Part shown: in pieces, positions 59,001 through 63,558 of the stretch | Layout of the letters: every line of letters begins with the position of its first letter | Numbering within the stretch: position 1 is the first letter of the stretch | Source of the DNA: Geofilum rhodophaeum | GTDB lineage: Bacteria > Bacteroidota > Bacteroidia > Bacteroidales > Marinilabiliaceae | NCBI RefSeq assembly: GCF_002210225.1 | Contig: NZ_MWUJ01000001.1 | Span: forward strand, 368,381-432,380 | Reading direction: 5' to 3' | Length of the DNA: 64,000 nucleotides | Made by a program: the position numbers and the translations under genes | Notes under the pieces: model-generated | Database searches by the model: none | Told to the model about the DNA's origin: nothing | What the model saw: the letters and a program-made list of their open reading frames with translations, nothing else

Positions 59001-60905
59001 TATATCAAAGGTACAGCCATCGCCATTTTCCGCCACTATGGTATAAGTCCCAACGGGCTGATTGACCGTAAACGAAAGGGGACCACCAGGACTGTTTTGA
59101 GAATACAAGGAGGCATTGGCAGCATTATATATGGTGTACTGCACACCCGCTTCACTATTGGCCAAAGCAAGGGTAAAGGGTGTACCGGCGCAGGCGGTTA
59201 AAGGAGAAAAAGTCTGAGCAGCCGGCACAACACCAATGCGCACGCCCTGATCAAGCGTTACTTCACAACCGTTGCGTGTAGCCCTAACCGTATAGTCTCC
59301 TGCAGTCGTAACGCCCGAAAAAGTCAAATCACCACCGGTACTGGGAGTGACCAGAGTTGCTGGTGTAGCTCCCCTGAAAAGTTGATAGCTGACACCAGCT
59401 TCACTGCCCTGAACGGTAATGGTGTGGGAAGCTCCCTCGCAACCCGGCCCAGTCAATACCAATGGCAAAGTCTCGTTGGGCAAAGCGCTAATGACAAAGG
59501 AGCCACCGGTCATTTGCACCACACCAGAGCAGCCTGTGGCTTCTACCGTGTAGGAGCCTATGGCTGAAACGGGATCAAAGGTGTGGCTCTCCCCATCAAA
59601 GGTACTCATCCACTCCTGAACCATCATGGCTCCGGAGCCATCGTTGTACATTAAGCGATAAGTGACACCTACCTGAGAATTGCCCAGGCGAATGTTGCTT
59701 ATGGAGCTCCCTTCACAGGCAGAAGAACCAGTAACCGGCATTGGATCGGCAGCAATAGTCAATTGCACATTGGTAGGGGGCGAGGTGGCGTAGCACAAGG
59801 GGTTGGAAGTCTCCTGCACCCGAAAAACAAACTCACCACCCTCCGATACCACCCGGGTATCGCTGACATTATAACCGTTGGAGTTAAGTATTTCATTAAC
59901 ACCATTACGTACCCAACGATAGTCGAGGTTCACAGAGGGATCGGGGTGGGTGGCGCTCCCGGTTAGATCAAGGGTTGCCCCCTCACAAAGAGGCTGTATG
60001 CCTGCGGGATTTATAGCAGCATTGAGAGCATAGGCACCTACGCTTACGGGATCAGAAGTAGCGACAAGAGTCCCTCCAAAACTGGTATAGGCACTTACAA
60101 CATAATCTCCGTGTTGACTTGGAACGCTTAAATCGACACCGTAAAATTGCCCCCCTGAAGTACCTCCTCCCGGCAAAGACCATTCGTAATAGTAATTGGG
60201 GTCGTAAGGCAAAACCTCCAAGGTAAAGGTTCCTGTGGCTTGACAGACCGAACCGCCTCCCTGCACCTGTAGAGTGAGGTTCTTAGAAATCTCGATGGCA
60301 TTGGTCATGGAGCGACAGGTTCGCCCACCAACATTATGCGTTACTACGGAGTAAGCCGAATATATGGGTTGGTCATCAGCTGGATCAAAGCTCCAATTGG
60401 GGCTTGCCGATGCGGTGGCATGCGTACTTACGGTTCCGGTTTCAACATTACGATAATAATAGGCATAACTGGTAGCTCCGGTTGGGTCAACATTGAGCGC
60501 AACGGGATAATCTGCACCCCCACCCAACAAGACCGGAGCTGTACTGCCTCCTGACTCCAAAGAAAAAGAGGACGCGGTAACCGGGGCAGTAATGGTATAA
60601 AAATAACGGTCGCCGTTGTGCAGGCGAAACTCCACATTATAAGGTCCGGCTCCGGTAAATCCACCAATAACAGCGGTATAGGATGTGTTCGAGAAAACAA
60701 GTCCCCCAGTGGTAACCCACCTCCCTTTATCACGAAGACCACTATTAATCGAGGGACTGGTATCGAAAAGCTGTGAGGAATTTACTACCCCCCCGACACA
60801 GGCACCATCAAAAGTGACGTAGAAATCCTTTGCCTGAACCGGGGCGGTCAAACCCAATGATAGAACGATAACAAGCAAGCCCCACAGTAAATATCTTGAT
60901 CCCAT
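41097..60905 (-). CDS. Giant SprB-like T9SS substrate with type B sorting domain (about 6,602 aa)
   Basis: An uninterrupted 19.8-kb gene for a cell-surface protein. The ATG at 60905 gives a signal peptide (LLWGLLVIVLSLGLTAPVQA); an in-frame TTG at 60944 is rejected. Approximate residue layout: 30-1510, Ig-like modules with paired Cys; 1510-4265, 31 SprB-type repeats (VTGGTAPYTYQW, LPAGTYNVTVTD, GC); 4265-4730, five further Ig-like units (VCAGETARLNL); 4730-6337, 19 repeats of about 84 residues; 6337-6500, two PKD domains (YLWHFGDGSTSADRNPVHVY, WWWDFGDGVLSEERNPSHEY); 6500-6602, a CHU_C/type B sorting domain (NAFRPRP, LEIYNRWGQKIFET, GWDGMFEGQMAPQAVYVYK). SprB is the mobile gliding adhesin of Flavobacterium; this protein shares its size, repeats, sorting type and porP/sprF neighbour. 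Adhesin function is inferred. Confidence 0.9.
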   Translation of the reverse strand: MGSRYLLWGLLVIVLSLGLTAPVQAKDFYVTFDGACVGGVVNSSQLFDTSPSINSGLRDKGRWVTTGGLVFSNTSYTAVIGGFTGAGPYNVEFRLHNGDRYFYTITAPVTASSFSLESGGSTAPVLLGGGADYPVALNVDPTGATSYAYYYRNVETGTVSTHATASASPNWSFDPADDQPIYSAYSVVTHNVGGRTCRSMTNAIEISKNLTLQVQGGGSVCQATGTFTLEVLPYDPNYYYEWSLPGGGTSGGQFYGVDLSVPSQHGDYVVSAYTSFGGTLVATSDPVSVGAYALNAAINPAGIQPLCEGATLDLTGSATHPDPSVNLDYRWVRNGVNEILNSNGYNVSDTRVVSEGGEFVFRVQETSNPLCYATSPPTNVQLTIAADPMPVTGSSACEGSSISNIRLGNSQVGVTYRLMYNDGSGAMMVQEWMSTFDGESHTFDPVSAIGSYTVEATGCSGVVQMTGGSFVISALPNETLPLVLTGPGCEGASHTITVQGSEAGVSYQLFRGATPATLVTPSTGGDLTFSGVTTAGDYTVRATRNGCEVTLDQGVRIGVVPAAQTFSPLTACAGTPFTLALANSEAGVQYTIYNAANASLYSQNSPGGPLSFTVNQPVGTYTIVAENGDGCTFDIGSFTLQAPPITTYTLQTAATPACAVNGPHTISLSNSQPGFTYRLLRGATVVSSVVAPAAGGILDLASTSVAGTYTVEVSNGGCMLPMPTSLTIVAQPNDIPVVAGDYCDGDDVEVRLNTSQNGAIYRLYRDGLLYASEVEVTGTGGAIVFADKFPPGTYTVGASFVSGACERIMTGQVVVNALPNVEINPFSDHYCADAGTVTIGGRPQVGTNDWWVSGFATNPTWFTETGSTATINVLDLLDTQLGASDRVGLTFNYHYQDPVTGCEATASELITFVDDQSDNLDFEYRMAATDPWSNFAGDLVTCQTVTDILLQALFIDTNAPTASGVFTTNAPAGSITNSGTGDEGAATFHPSVAGNGLWAVTYTYVDPASGCEADITYNIQVGTTLSLHGLSAQYCADNNMDQEWYGLVTGGELIVAKDGGPTESMWLLNPADRYLFNPQAKGAGDYEVTYRFTSDPGGANECVNEITQEITVRAELNAAFDTDDSRRIYCLTNGPVDLLPAPVSGSSYTGTGVGMGVFNPALAGVGIHRITRTVQDGFCSASEWIDVEVVAPDVPVVLDQYEFCYNETGLFPVEASDMPVVGGVYSRDQAEKNVDYTFSTDAVNALFRFQADGVTRDYASTFTVRDGDTPIYFDPSRVPAIGGSDLTINIYLAYDSPVDEGGCEVYTVQPILVKSVQAVNFGTTEPMEFCQNTTPVVMEGRFSGSGAAVGSGYFTADFPMDNEVDGLGTGNNGRALFDPSLVTPTSAYQITYNYEHPNGCVSTRTKSFEIKAAPIKQQVTPVAPNGGIFCQGSGGVTIGLQGTQIDVRYILQKDGVDVDAAVQFIDGQLPGNTPRPFPNQVTVPGVYTVRAIMIGIADGCDAQMEGSVIVDEKVVVGVLEGTSHETCAGSDDGSLEFSAYGGVTPYTFTLSNGDVSASGVFTGLAAGTYSVTIEDAAGCDVDLNNIVINPGNTIAVSSSEVKDVVCFGESNGTFTVTATGLSSGNYEFLLSGSATWVSNGTGKYVFSNLPAGTYDVTVRDADNPGCQTVMTPSVVIAQPTAAVSMADFDITDITCSLANTGEIEVEAAGGHTTGGFNYVLYKEVSPGFWVNIAASPASVALGTPYTFPTLFAGNYRVVATDSEGCSVTEEYTVDGPASLPIITLSGDEIVHVSQPGLSDGSIQIAISGGQEPYNITWTEIDALGGAPVGAPLTPGVYRQEYLSAGFYRVTVLDDNGCNDVLEAEILDDAVSAFDLTYTTVNPGPCFGSTNGRINLRAVGGVTPYLSLTLTNTSGVVQTPHSAGNSFANYENLPAGNYTATVVDGRGVSLSETIELTQPSAPVAVSHTVADATCFGDNGNLVFSATGGTPFNNGTAGDPTDDYYNFSILPVSGIAITGTIEVGEIIDVQADLPATEQLPAGTYQLTVTDAVSCFAVHNFTISQPDALAIEVVDRQHNLCHGASNGSIGVSVDGRPGGTAFNFEWQSGVYDVGTSTWNWTTLAGETSASISNLAAGTYRVKATETAASSCESDFSGPITISQPAVALAVVATPSDISSCSGDASGSVSLSVTGGTAPYTIAYGTQTISWNGLNDYVVTGLLAGTYDFTITDDNGCFVEESATINEPALFEASVVGSGITCETPNTGWIDLNVSGGVDANGAAAGGFAYQVRVIRQDNNQVFHNQLHSDPALPISIGGLQQGTYTIMVWDANSTATDRCSHTFEVELRNMVINANIVHPTCSGLDNGSIEAIVTGGSGDFSYAWTGPGTFTSTLPLIDNLEPGTYQLTVTDNINGCVSALRTYTIDYSYTLAVTTIDSDVSCFGGNDGSSTAVPTGGTEPYFYLWEEEVTPGTWSSLTNTVTLSNRTAGTYRVTLTDVNGCEEVSANVVIAEPADFNVASIAYPRETVSCNGGADGSFTVNMDRAGNFEYSIDAVNWQILPTFDGLAPGSYRISVRDMDQPVPYCAKYEVETATILEADPVVITLDNQINVNCFGGDTGALTVSASGGTGPFTYQWFAVTGTGNIPLAGETNAAVTGLVAGEYYVQVWDNNICLTTSEVYTLTQPADQLVVSEFSNQPVSAYDGNDGSITVAITGGTSGYSIAWTGTDYELNDVTASLAQNDVTLNNLKAGVYIATVTDNVGCTDDVSITVSQPGDALTLSEILTHPQPCNGATNGSIELTAAGGVQPYTFTLIRNPVTDVPVTSVSGNKATFANLSAGFYTARVQDDNGNVVELTNLELTQPDPVEIYYFAAANISCFGAADGSINFSISGGTPDATNGYSYILRPENGTDIIGNGDVNITETGLVPDNYTLLVYDASNVCFAEHSFTLTQPSEIILTETITPVSCNGLSDGSIRINVSGGIGGGYTYEWFVYNTGTSLWDAIPGSNTAWLQNQAAGRYYVEVTELGGATCSKESAEFVLSEPAVLTATATPFDVNTCPGDNSGRITVVVSGGVAPYVVNYGTGTQYGNGPEFFIEGLVADDYTIVVTDNNGSGCQTVATATVREPAEALSVTTPVVSYSCALPPLPPAETYSVAFDINGGVGITNGTDDEFSYFIEVTNLLTSGKKTKTVTATIDQPVTVNLDDLNLGYGSYRLVVSDAQAAASASCAAVEHLFSISGITVTDVLSPVSCPGAADGAIDITVTGGSGSYTYAWLKDGAPMTEASQDLNGLPDGNYNLTITDVGQPGRCPITRSYTVANAKTLVVEASVTPVKCFGGNDGAIRITGVASAAPGLSYFWNGSAVAGTNELTGLAAGDYSVEIIDGDGCSVTETFTVTQPNAALSVALTAALDCASDTRSITAVETGGTGPFTASSFAWSGPGAFTRSVDGRTISNITVGGEYTVQVTDAYGCSVAESIVIDGAISLSADVTSIDCNSGTGGNIVLNVAGGSGDYSYVWTKDALPFAQATKDIVNLEAGVYEVTVTDNQQDCNLTTKYSVSLKDIVVTQPAPIQITGVVTNNECYGSAEGRINISVSGGTAPYDYIWTTMNGSGLTAGVGNQSGLTAGTYTLQVRDSKGCLSATQAFPVTELPELVFDLVVSDTNCANNNSIQITNADGGSDNAANYLFVWDGPGVDASTPMLQTDLPGGTYTITMVDMGTSARCSYTQIVELTRPLEVSAAVQPESCSGSNNGVITLDVTGGTAPYTFDWDVAPGIVVNDRNQAALPAGTYNVTVTDSRAGGGCPIPLEVVVPLQYDLELQAAIDDVECFGGSNGAIYVTVLNGSGDYTYQWTKGAFSAATEDIENLEAGDYTLQVTDNVFGCTVTGVYNVEQPAAPMTIAVVAVTDNNCFGDTDGAIDIDVTGGTAPYTYQWTGPGNLLAPTDPDQTDLPGGDYYVSVTDANGCEISNYGAIPVAEPATPVTISLVEVTPVTALNTGDGTITIQLSGGSGSYTSVIWLHDGGDDMSAFVDQTFADELAGGTYTIHAEDANGCVAEEFEVFVYEPGQALELDIEKQSSGPCYGSANGKIFVSVKGGELPYQSLTLSDGTGTLEQLTEVNSAIFDNLAPGDYTVTIIDAFGNNVSQNVRINEAIAPLVVTATVTTQVDCWGGATGVITARVTGGIPNASNQYRLLLSGGPAGTSTEALVLANADHTFNNLPKGTYTVRVIDDSNVLRVAHNENDLQDLFGNDIFSLTNDCSATVEDLMVRQPEAVVHLSVEPGSEEVCAGVAPRLVVATSGWDFADGDLAVDLSNGDDFVLTAASQVLTLTTLPVNAFTSYTILSVTSSADVACSKGEGTGQATVVRHERPTASLSGTTTVCAGETARLNLQLTGTAPWQVSYNDGTSTYWINDIATPTYQLEVSPTATTTYTVETVADANCTGTASGTATVTVPGVSTVEFVGDASRDICAGESEILEVVFDPASNGPWQLTYSAQPLVGGLPSGTPLVRTVTVDAAMFNAAGNYEISVTPAQTVRYRLESVVSGGCAGMVDGLPIDVLVGQLPAQPGAIAGPVEVCQGAAATFSVAALPGVSHYVWTLPGGVEVESGRELTTTFAEDAESGRLSVYAVNACGDGPLQYMDLVINPLPDASDAEINGPEDICQGSKGVVFTVDAIPHAETYNWTLSVGTIVSGQGSAQIAVDFADEVDHFNGVVSVQAENDCGMAIDLVSKGFSVRPLPVPNAGADQSLCEDFVTLNATPLTAAELAAGAVGRWLALPVSGTADAISDVTNPNVSVTGLSRGDVSFRWVVTSAYGCESYDEVTVRNNQLLVSAWAESAAVCNGTAQLRGTNPDVGLPVSGQWSVVEPVSSVAVFDNATSPSAQVSNMSPGRNVFLWTLSQNGCASSAEVEIMNNQPAEAVINGPAVVSTCGDQVTLEAEALGVDWGTGSWSVISGYAHIVSPNSAKTVVKDMNFGDTELQWTVTKGHCQNTARVIIRNNKVWVDAGDEQDLCSASTVLEGSPVPAGASGSWHVISGAANFANGSNPATAVSDLGRGENVLEWRINKNGCVSSDQVSIWNNGATAATVGSALTVCNELPTLSGNAPLLSGETAYWSVVSGSGTFVDASQHNTQVSDLAFGENVFRWTINNNDKCSSSADLRVTNLKTFVDAGKDTVICANPVILRANPVPAGMTGTWTIVPGEGGGTIVVDDPSRPNIIRVGLDQGPNTLEWTINNNGCYSTDRVVVVNSRPYPVDGGPARRVITGTTAFMEAEPPGAGQTGTWLLLSGGADIVEPNNPITEVLNLRRGENVFRWVVTNGYCSDYADVVIVNGDVVDANAGRNQVICGSTTRLEANDPEGALGAWTRVKGTAVFQNPYDPRTQVSNLAPGENILRWTISYGSSGSSTSSSDEVVIYNNQPATARTMDDVVLCDDNLTIRANVPGMVGSEPMGTPFWEIVSGAGDLADPTAPETLVENLAKGVNVLVYSITKIHETSNTTCVSRDTLEVINGLPTEPVAGEDQTICSNEYLLNPNIPEHGVGTWRSGSVGGATFDGNRVYNLAQGDNELIYEIATEWCSLEDRIVLTNNRSSDSYAGRGRDVCTDTYTMEARAPQYGIGTWEKVSGGGVIAPADLNNPVAQVSGLTSGSNRFRWVVDNKGCTSTSEVEIRYNFIAADAGDDFEICEDFTFLNGSNPMEGTGTWGVKGGSGAAVFEDINDPLTRVSGLDRGPNVLTWTVSNVNCSDVSEVTIYNNKPTIPDAGDDQSGLCEAETILQGNTPAVGVGRWTVVSGSATFHSDSYAVAEEDPNARVSDLSFGPNTLRWTISTEGQMEGYDGCSLYDEVVLTFNRVEAFAGNDRAACADEMVLSARNPSPGTGMWSVPGGQGAAVFEDPTSPNTRVYNLGRGQNTLRWTVWHNGCSTYDEVVIDNQLPSRPYAGNDVPLCKDNTVLDATAPEGGSTGRWRVVTGSAVFADETDPKTAVSGLSKGDNIFIWTTERIEGCVLEDEVLVQNHEPSDPYAGADYEEVCANTFTLKATAPEYGSGIWSFEAGGGNLSDPNDPEALITALNPGRNLLRWTVSQGQCSKWAEVEIINNTPTKSNAGPDIEDCKDTQTLDANVPVHFERAYWERISGYGELDDPSDPKSVVRNLAFGANEFQWVIENGSCRSTDRVVIFNQIPDKAFAGSDQLDVCDTYTVLNANDPLTGVGKWSVLKGRGEFDDAQQYNTIVRNLGFGENIFLWEVTYGTCSTRDEMVVVSHKTEAYAGEDQVVYEPEVLLNANNAGELDAQWFVEGNSTAVLNDERFFNTSVSNLSAGINSFRWEINVNGCISTDRVSIDYRPVPDAGFIVDVEEGCYPLRVQFTNYSVGGSQYLWHFGDGSTSADRNPVHVYERPGTFTVQLVSPGPDGQDGLYEKEIQVFDHPVADFAVNPTIVYIPGEKARFYDLSADAVSWWWDFGDGVLSEERNPSHEYQEEGVYDVALTVGNVEGCLDTLIVEQAITAEPQGFVVFPNAFRPRPGGASASGVDPSAEYVVVFKPAYRDVDDFTLEIYNRWGQKIFETKDIDSGWDGMFEGQMAPQAVYVYKASGTYINGRSFKKSGSVLLVR
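41895..46710 (-). repeat. 19 tandem repeats of about 84 residues in the giant protein
   Basis: Counted by eye. Each unit runs: AGxDQxxC, L.A..P..G.G.W, VVSGxxxF.DP..P.T.VS, L..G.N.LRWT, NGC.S.DEV.I.NN. Two Cys per unit suggest one disulfide. Exceptions: unit 7 (VITGTTAFMEAE) and unit 19 (VVYEPEVLL) lack the first Cys; unit 8 has the Ser-rich GSSGSSTSSS in place of the second. Units are divergent, with no near-identical DNA copies seen. Confidence 0.85.
48110..56370 (-). repeat. 31 SprB-type repeats (about 89 residues each) in the giant protein
   Basis: Counted by eye from HETCAGSDDGSLEF (nearest the N-terminus) to TTQVDCWGGATGVI. Typical unit: CFGGxDGAI, VTGGTAPYTYxW, LxAGTYxVTVTDxxGC, xxxQP. 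Units 4, 14 and 29 lack the leading Cys (VSQPGLSDGSI, VSAYDGNDGSI, VTALNTGDGTI) and open a recurring order of unit subtypes. Confidence 0.85.
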
Positions 60906-60980
60906 ATGCCTGGTATTAGATAGCGTAATTAAGGTACGACTCAATTAAATTAAATATAATAAAGACGTGACATTTGTACG

Positions 60981-60988
60981 CAAAGCTA
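60981..60988 (-). promoter_or_regulatory. -7 box of the giant gene/porP operon
   Basis: Minus strand TAGCTTTG, perfect TAnnTTTG, giving a leader of about 70 bases. A second, imperfect box (TATATTTA) lies nearer the gene, with CTTTG 22 bases upstream of it. Confidence 0.55.
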
Positions 60989-61308
60989 TCAAAAAAAGTT
61001 AGTGAAAACCGCATAAAAACACAAGAAAACGTTAAAACTACTGATCCGAAACAAGCAAACACCCGTCAATCCCTGAGTTGTATTTATCAGGAAATTTGTT
61101 TCTTTAATCAAAACACAAAAACACCTTTTCAAAGCGAAAAACACGCTTTCAGAAATTACAAATTATAAGCAGCAAAGGCAAAAAAAAGGTGAAAAATCCT
61201 AGCCCGGAGACCGGATAATAACACAAAATCCTGACAAACAGCGAATTATGCATGAGGGCTAGTCGCCAAAAAAAGCTAACAATTTATCAGGGGCGGAGAA
61301 ATAATTTT

Positions 61309-61316
61309 TATATTTG
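61309..61316 (+). promoter_or_regulatory. gdhA -7 box
   Basis: TATATTTG, perfect TAnnTTTG, 25 bases before the ATG; TTTA 22 bases upstream is a weak -33. Confidence 0.65.
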
Positions 61317-61341
61317 ACTATGAATTTTAAACCAGCGCGAT

Positions 61342-62679
61342 ATGGACAGTAAGATGAAGGCCTTTATGGACGGGGTGCGACAGCACAACCCGGGTGAAGA
61401 CGAGTTTTTACAGGCAGTACAGGAAGTGGTCGAGAGCATTTGGGACTTTTACCAGCAAAATCCGGCCTGGCAGAAAGCCAGTCTGCTGGAGCGCATGGTG
61501 GAACCCGAGCGGGTGGTAATGTTTCGGGTGCCTTGGGTGGACGACCGGGGCGATGTGAAGGTGAACCGGGGTTACCGGGTGGAGTTCAACTCGGCCATTG
61601 GGCCCTATAAGGGGGGCATTCGCTTTCACTCGAGTGTGAATCTGAGCGGACTGAAGTTCCTGGGTTTTGAACAGACTTTTAAAAACAGTCTGACCTCCCT
61701 GCCCATGGGGGGCGGCAAGGGCGGGTCGGACTTCAATCCACGGGGCAAGTCGGACATGGAAATCATGCGCTTTTGCCAGGCCTTTATGGCCGAACTGTTC
61801 CGCCATATAGGTCCCAACACCGACGTGCCGGCCGGCGACATTGGCGTGGGCGGTCGCGAAATAGGTTATATGTTTGGGATGTACAAAAAACTGCGCAACG
61901 AGTTTACCGGAGTCTTCACCGGCAAAGGACGCGAGTATGGGGGCAGTCAGGTACGCCCGGAAGCCACAGGCTTTGGCGCCATCTATTTTGTGCGCGAGAT
62001 GCTGGCGCTGAAGCAGGACGACTTGAAGGGAAAAACCATTGCGCTGTCGGGCTTTGGCAATGTGGCCTGGGGGGCCGCCTTGAAGGCTACGGAACTGGGC
62101 GCCAAGGTGGTGACGATTTCGGGACCGGATGGCTATATTTATGATGCGGAAGGTATTTCGGGCGCAAAAATCAACTACATGCTGGAGCTGCGTGCTTCCA
62201 ATATGGATGTGGTGGCGCCCTACGCCGAGAAATTCGGAGCACAATTTTTCCCGGGCAAGAAGCCCTGGGAGCAGGCAGTGGACATCGCTATTCCCTGTGC
62301 CATTCAGAATGAACTGAACGAAAACGATGCCCGCATGTTGATAGATAAGGGCTGTAAGTTAATTGCCGAGGCTTCGAACATGGGCTGCACCGCCGAAGCG
62401 GCCACCCTGGCTGCGGCTGAAATCACCTTCGCGCCGGGCAAGGCGGTAAATGCCGGTGGGGTGGCGGTATCGGGACTCGAAATGAGTCAGAACAACATGC
62501 GCATCGATTGGACGCGGGAAGAGATTGACGCCAAACTGCAGCAAATCATGACCAACATTCACCAGACTTGTGCGCGCTACGGCAAAGAACCCTCGGGCAA
62601 GATAAACTACATTAAGGGGGCCAACATTGGTGGCTTTGTTAAGGTGGCTGAGGCGATGATGGCACAGGGGGTTGTATGA
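61342..62679 (+). CDS. gdhA: Glutamate dehydrogenase (GdhA type)
   Basis: 445-residue hexameric enzyme for 2-oxoglutarate + NH4+ + NAD(P)H to glutamate. The substrate site is KGGIRFHSSVNLSGLKFLGF with the catalytic Lys126 in PMGGGKGGSDFNPRGKSD; the Rossmann domain has ALSGFGNVAWGAALKATELG. Length matches the 450-residue bacterial small-subunit class, usually NADP-dependent; cofactor choice is not certain from sequence. ATG at 61342 has its own promoter box. Its base composition is more GC-rich than the preceding intergenic region, as for other genes here. Confidence 0.97.
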   Translation: MDSKMKAFMDGVRQHNPGEDEFLQAVQEVVESIWDFYQQNPAWQKASLLERMVEPERVVMFRVPWVDDRGDVKVNRGYRVEFNSAIGPYKGGIRFHSSVNLSGLKFLGFEQTFKNSLTSLPMGGGKGGSDFNPRGKSDMEIMRFCQAFMAELFRHIGPNTDVPAGDIGVGGREIGYMFGMYKKLRNEFTGVFTGKGREYGGSQVRPEATGFGAIYFVREMLALKQDDLKGKTIALSGFGNVAWGAALKATELGAKVVTISGPDGYIYDAEGISGAKINYMLELRASNMDVVAPYAEKFGAQFFPGKKPWEQAVDIAIPCAIQNELNENDARMLIDKGCKLIAEASNMGCTAEAATLAAAEITFAPGKAVNAGGVAVSGLEMSQNNMRIDWTREEIDAKLQQIMTNIHQTCARYGKEPSGKINYIKGANIGGFVKVAEAMMAQGVV

Positions 62680-62686
62680 TGGGGTC

Positions 62687-62748
62687 CACGAATTGCACGA
62701 ATCGAAGATCAGCGCAGCTAATTGACACGAATTAAGATTACACGAATT
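62687..62748. repeat. Four CACGAATT-type octamers between gdhA and tatD
   Basis: CACGAATT at 62687-62694, CACGAATC at 62696-62703, CACGAATT at 62726-62733 and 62741-62748, all in one orientation, in the 86-base gap. Looks like a small degenerate repeat; no function is evident. Confidence 0.7.
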
Positions 62749-62765
62749 AGGACGAAGAACAGGAG

Positions 62766-63530
62766 ATGATTGACAGTCACGCGCATATTTATGCAGAACA
62801 GTTTGACGAGGACAGAACTGAGATGATCGAAAGGGCCCGCAACGCGGGCCTTTCGAAAATACTTATGCCCAATATCGACAGAGAGAGTATAGGACCCATG
62901 TTGCAGACAGAAGCGCAATGGCCGGATATTTGTCACGCCATGATGGGCCTCCATCCTACCTCAGTTAAGAAGAACTACCGGGAGGAATTGGACGTGGTGG
63001 AGGACTGGCTGGGGCGGAGAGCCTTTTTGGCCATCGGTGAAATTGGCATGGATTTGTACTGGGACAAAAGTTTTCAGAAGGAGCAGGAGGAGGCCCTGGG
63101 ACTGCAACTGCGCTGGGCGGCGGAGCTGGGACTGCCGGTGGTCTTGCATGTGCGGGAAGCTTTTCCGGAGATTTTCAAGGTTTTTGAGAAGCTCTACGAT
63201 CCGCGACTTACCGGGGTTTTTCACAGTTTTACGGGCAGTGTGGAAGATGCACGACACATCTTGCAGCTGCCGGGCTTTTACCTGGGCATCAACGGGGTGG
63301 TGACTTACAAGAAGTCGCATTTGCCGGAAGTGCTGGCCGAGGTGGGTTTTGAACGCCTCTTGCTGGAGACGGATGCGCCCTATTTGCCGCCGGTGCCCTA
63401 CCGGGGCAAGCGGAACGAGCCGGCCTATCTGGTGCAGGTGCGCGATAAGCTGGCAGAGATTTTCGGACGGGAGGCACAGGACATTACGAACAGCACTACC
63501 GCCAATGCGCAAAAGCTGTTTAGTCTGTAA
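62766..63530 (+). CDS. tatD: TatD-family metal-dependent hydrolase
   Basis: 254-residue TIM-barrel deoxyribonuclease-like protein. Metal ligands are visible: MIDSHAHIY (His5, His7), AIGEIGMDLYWD (Glu), VVLHVREAF (His), FHSFTGSVED (His) and LLETDAPYLPP (Asp). TatD proteins are 3'-5' DNases/RNases in repair or tRNA quality control. An AGGAG ribosome site lies just before the ATG. It precedes the asparaginase gene by 28 bases. Confidence 0.94.
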   Translation: MIDSHAHIYAEQFDEDRTEMIERARNAGLSKILMPNIDRESIGPMLQTEAQWPDICHAMMGLHPTSVKKNYREELDVVEDWLGRRAFLAIGEIGMDLYWDKSFQKEQEEALGLQLRWAAELGLPVVLHVREAFPEIFKVFEKLYDPRLTGVFHSFTGSVEDARHILQLPGFYLGINGVVTYKKSHLPEVLAEVGFERLLLETDAPYLPPVPYRGKRNEPAYLVQVRDKLAEIFGREAQDITNSTTANAQKLFSL

Positions 63531-63558
63531 AAACAGGATTTCATTATTAAGATAAAAG

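Larger units (their letters stand above)
60906..61341. other. Intergenic region between the giant gene and gdhA
   Basis: 436 AT-rich bases with promoters facing outwards (60981-60988 minus, 61309-61316 plus). No credible coding sequence; a 64-codon plus-strand frame at 60974-61168 lacks a start signal and any recognisable domain. The middle part, about 61000-61290, shows nothing else identifiable. Confidence 0.6.
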
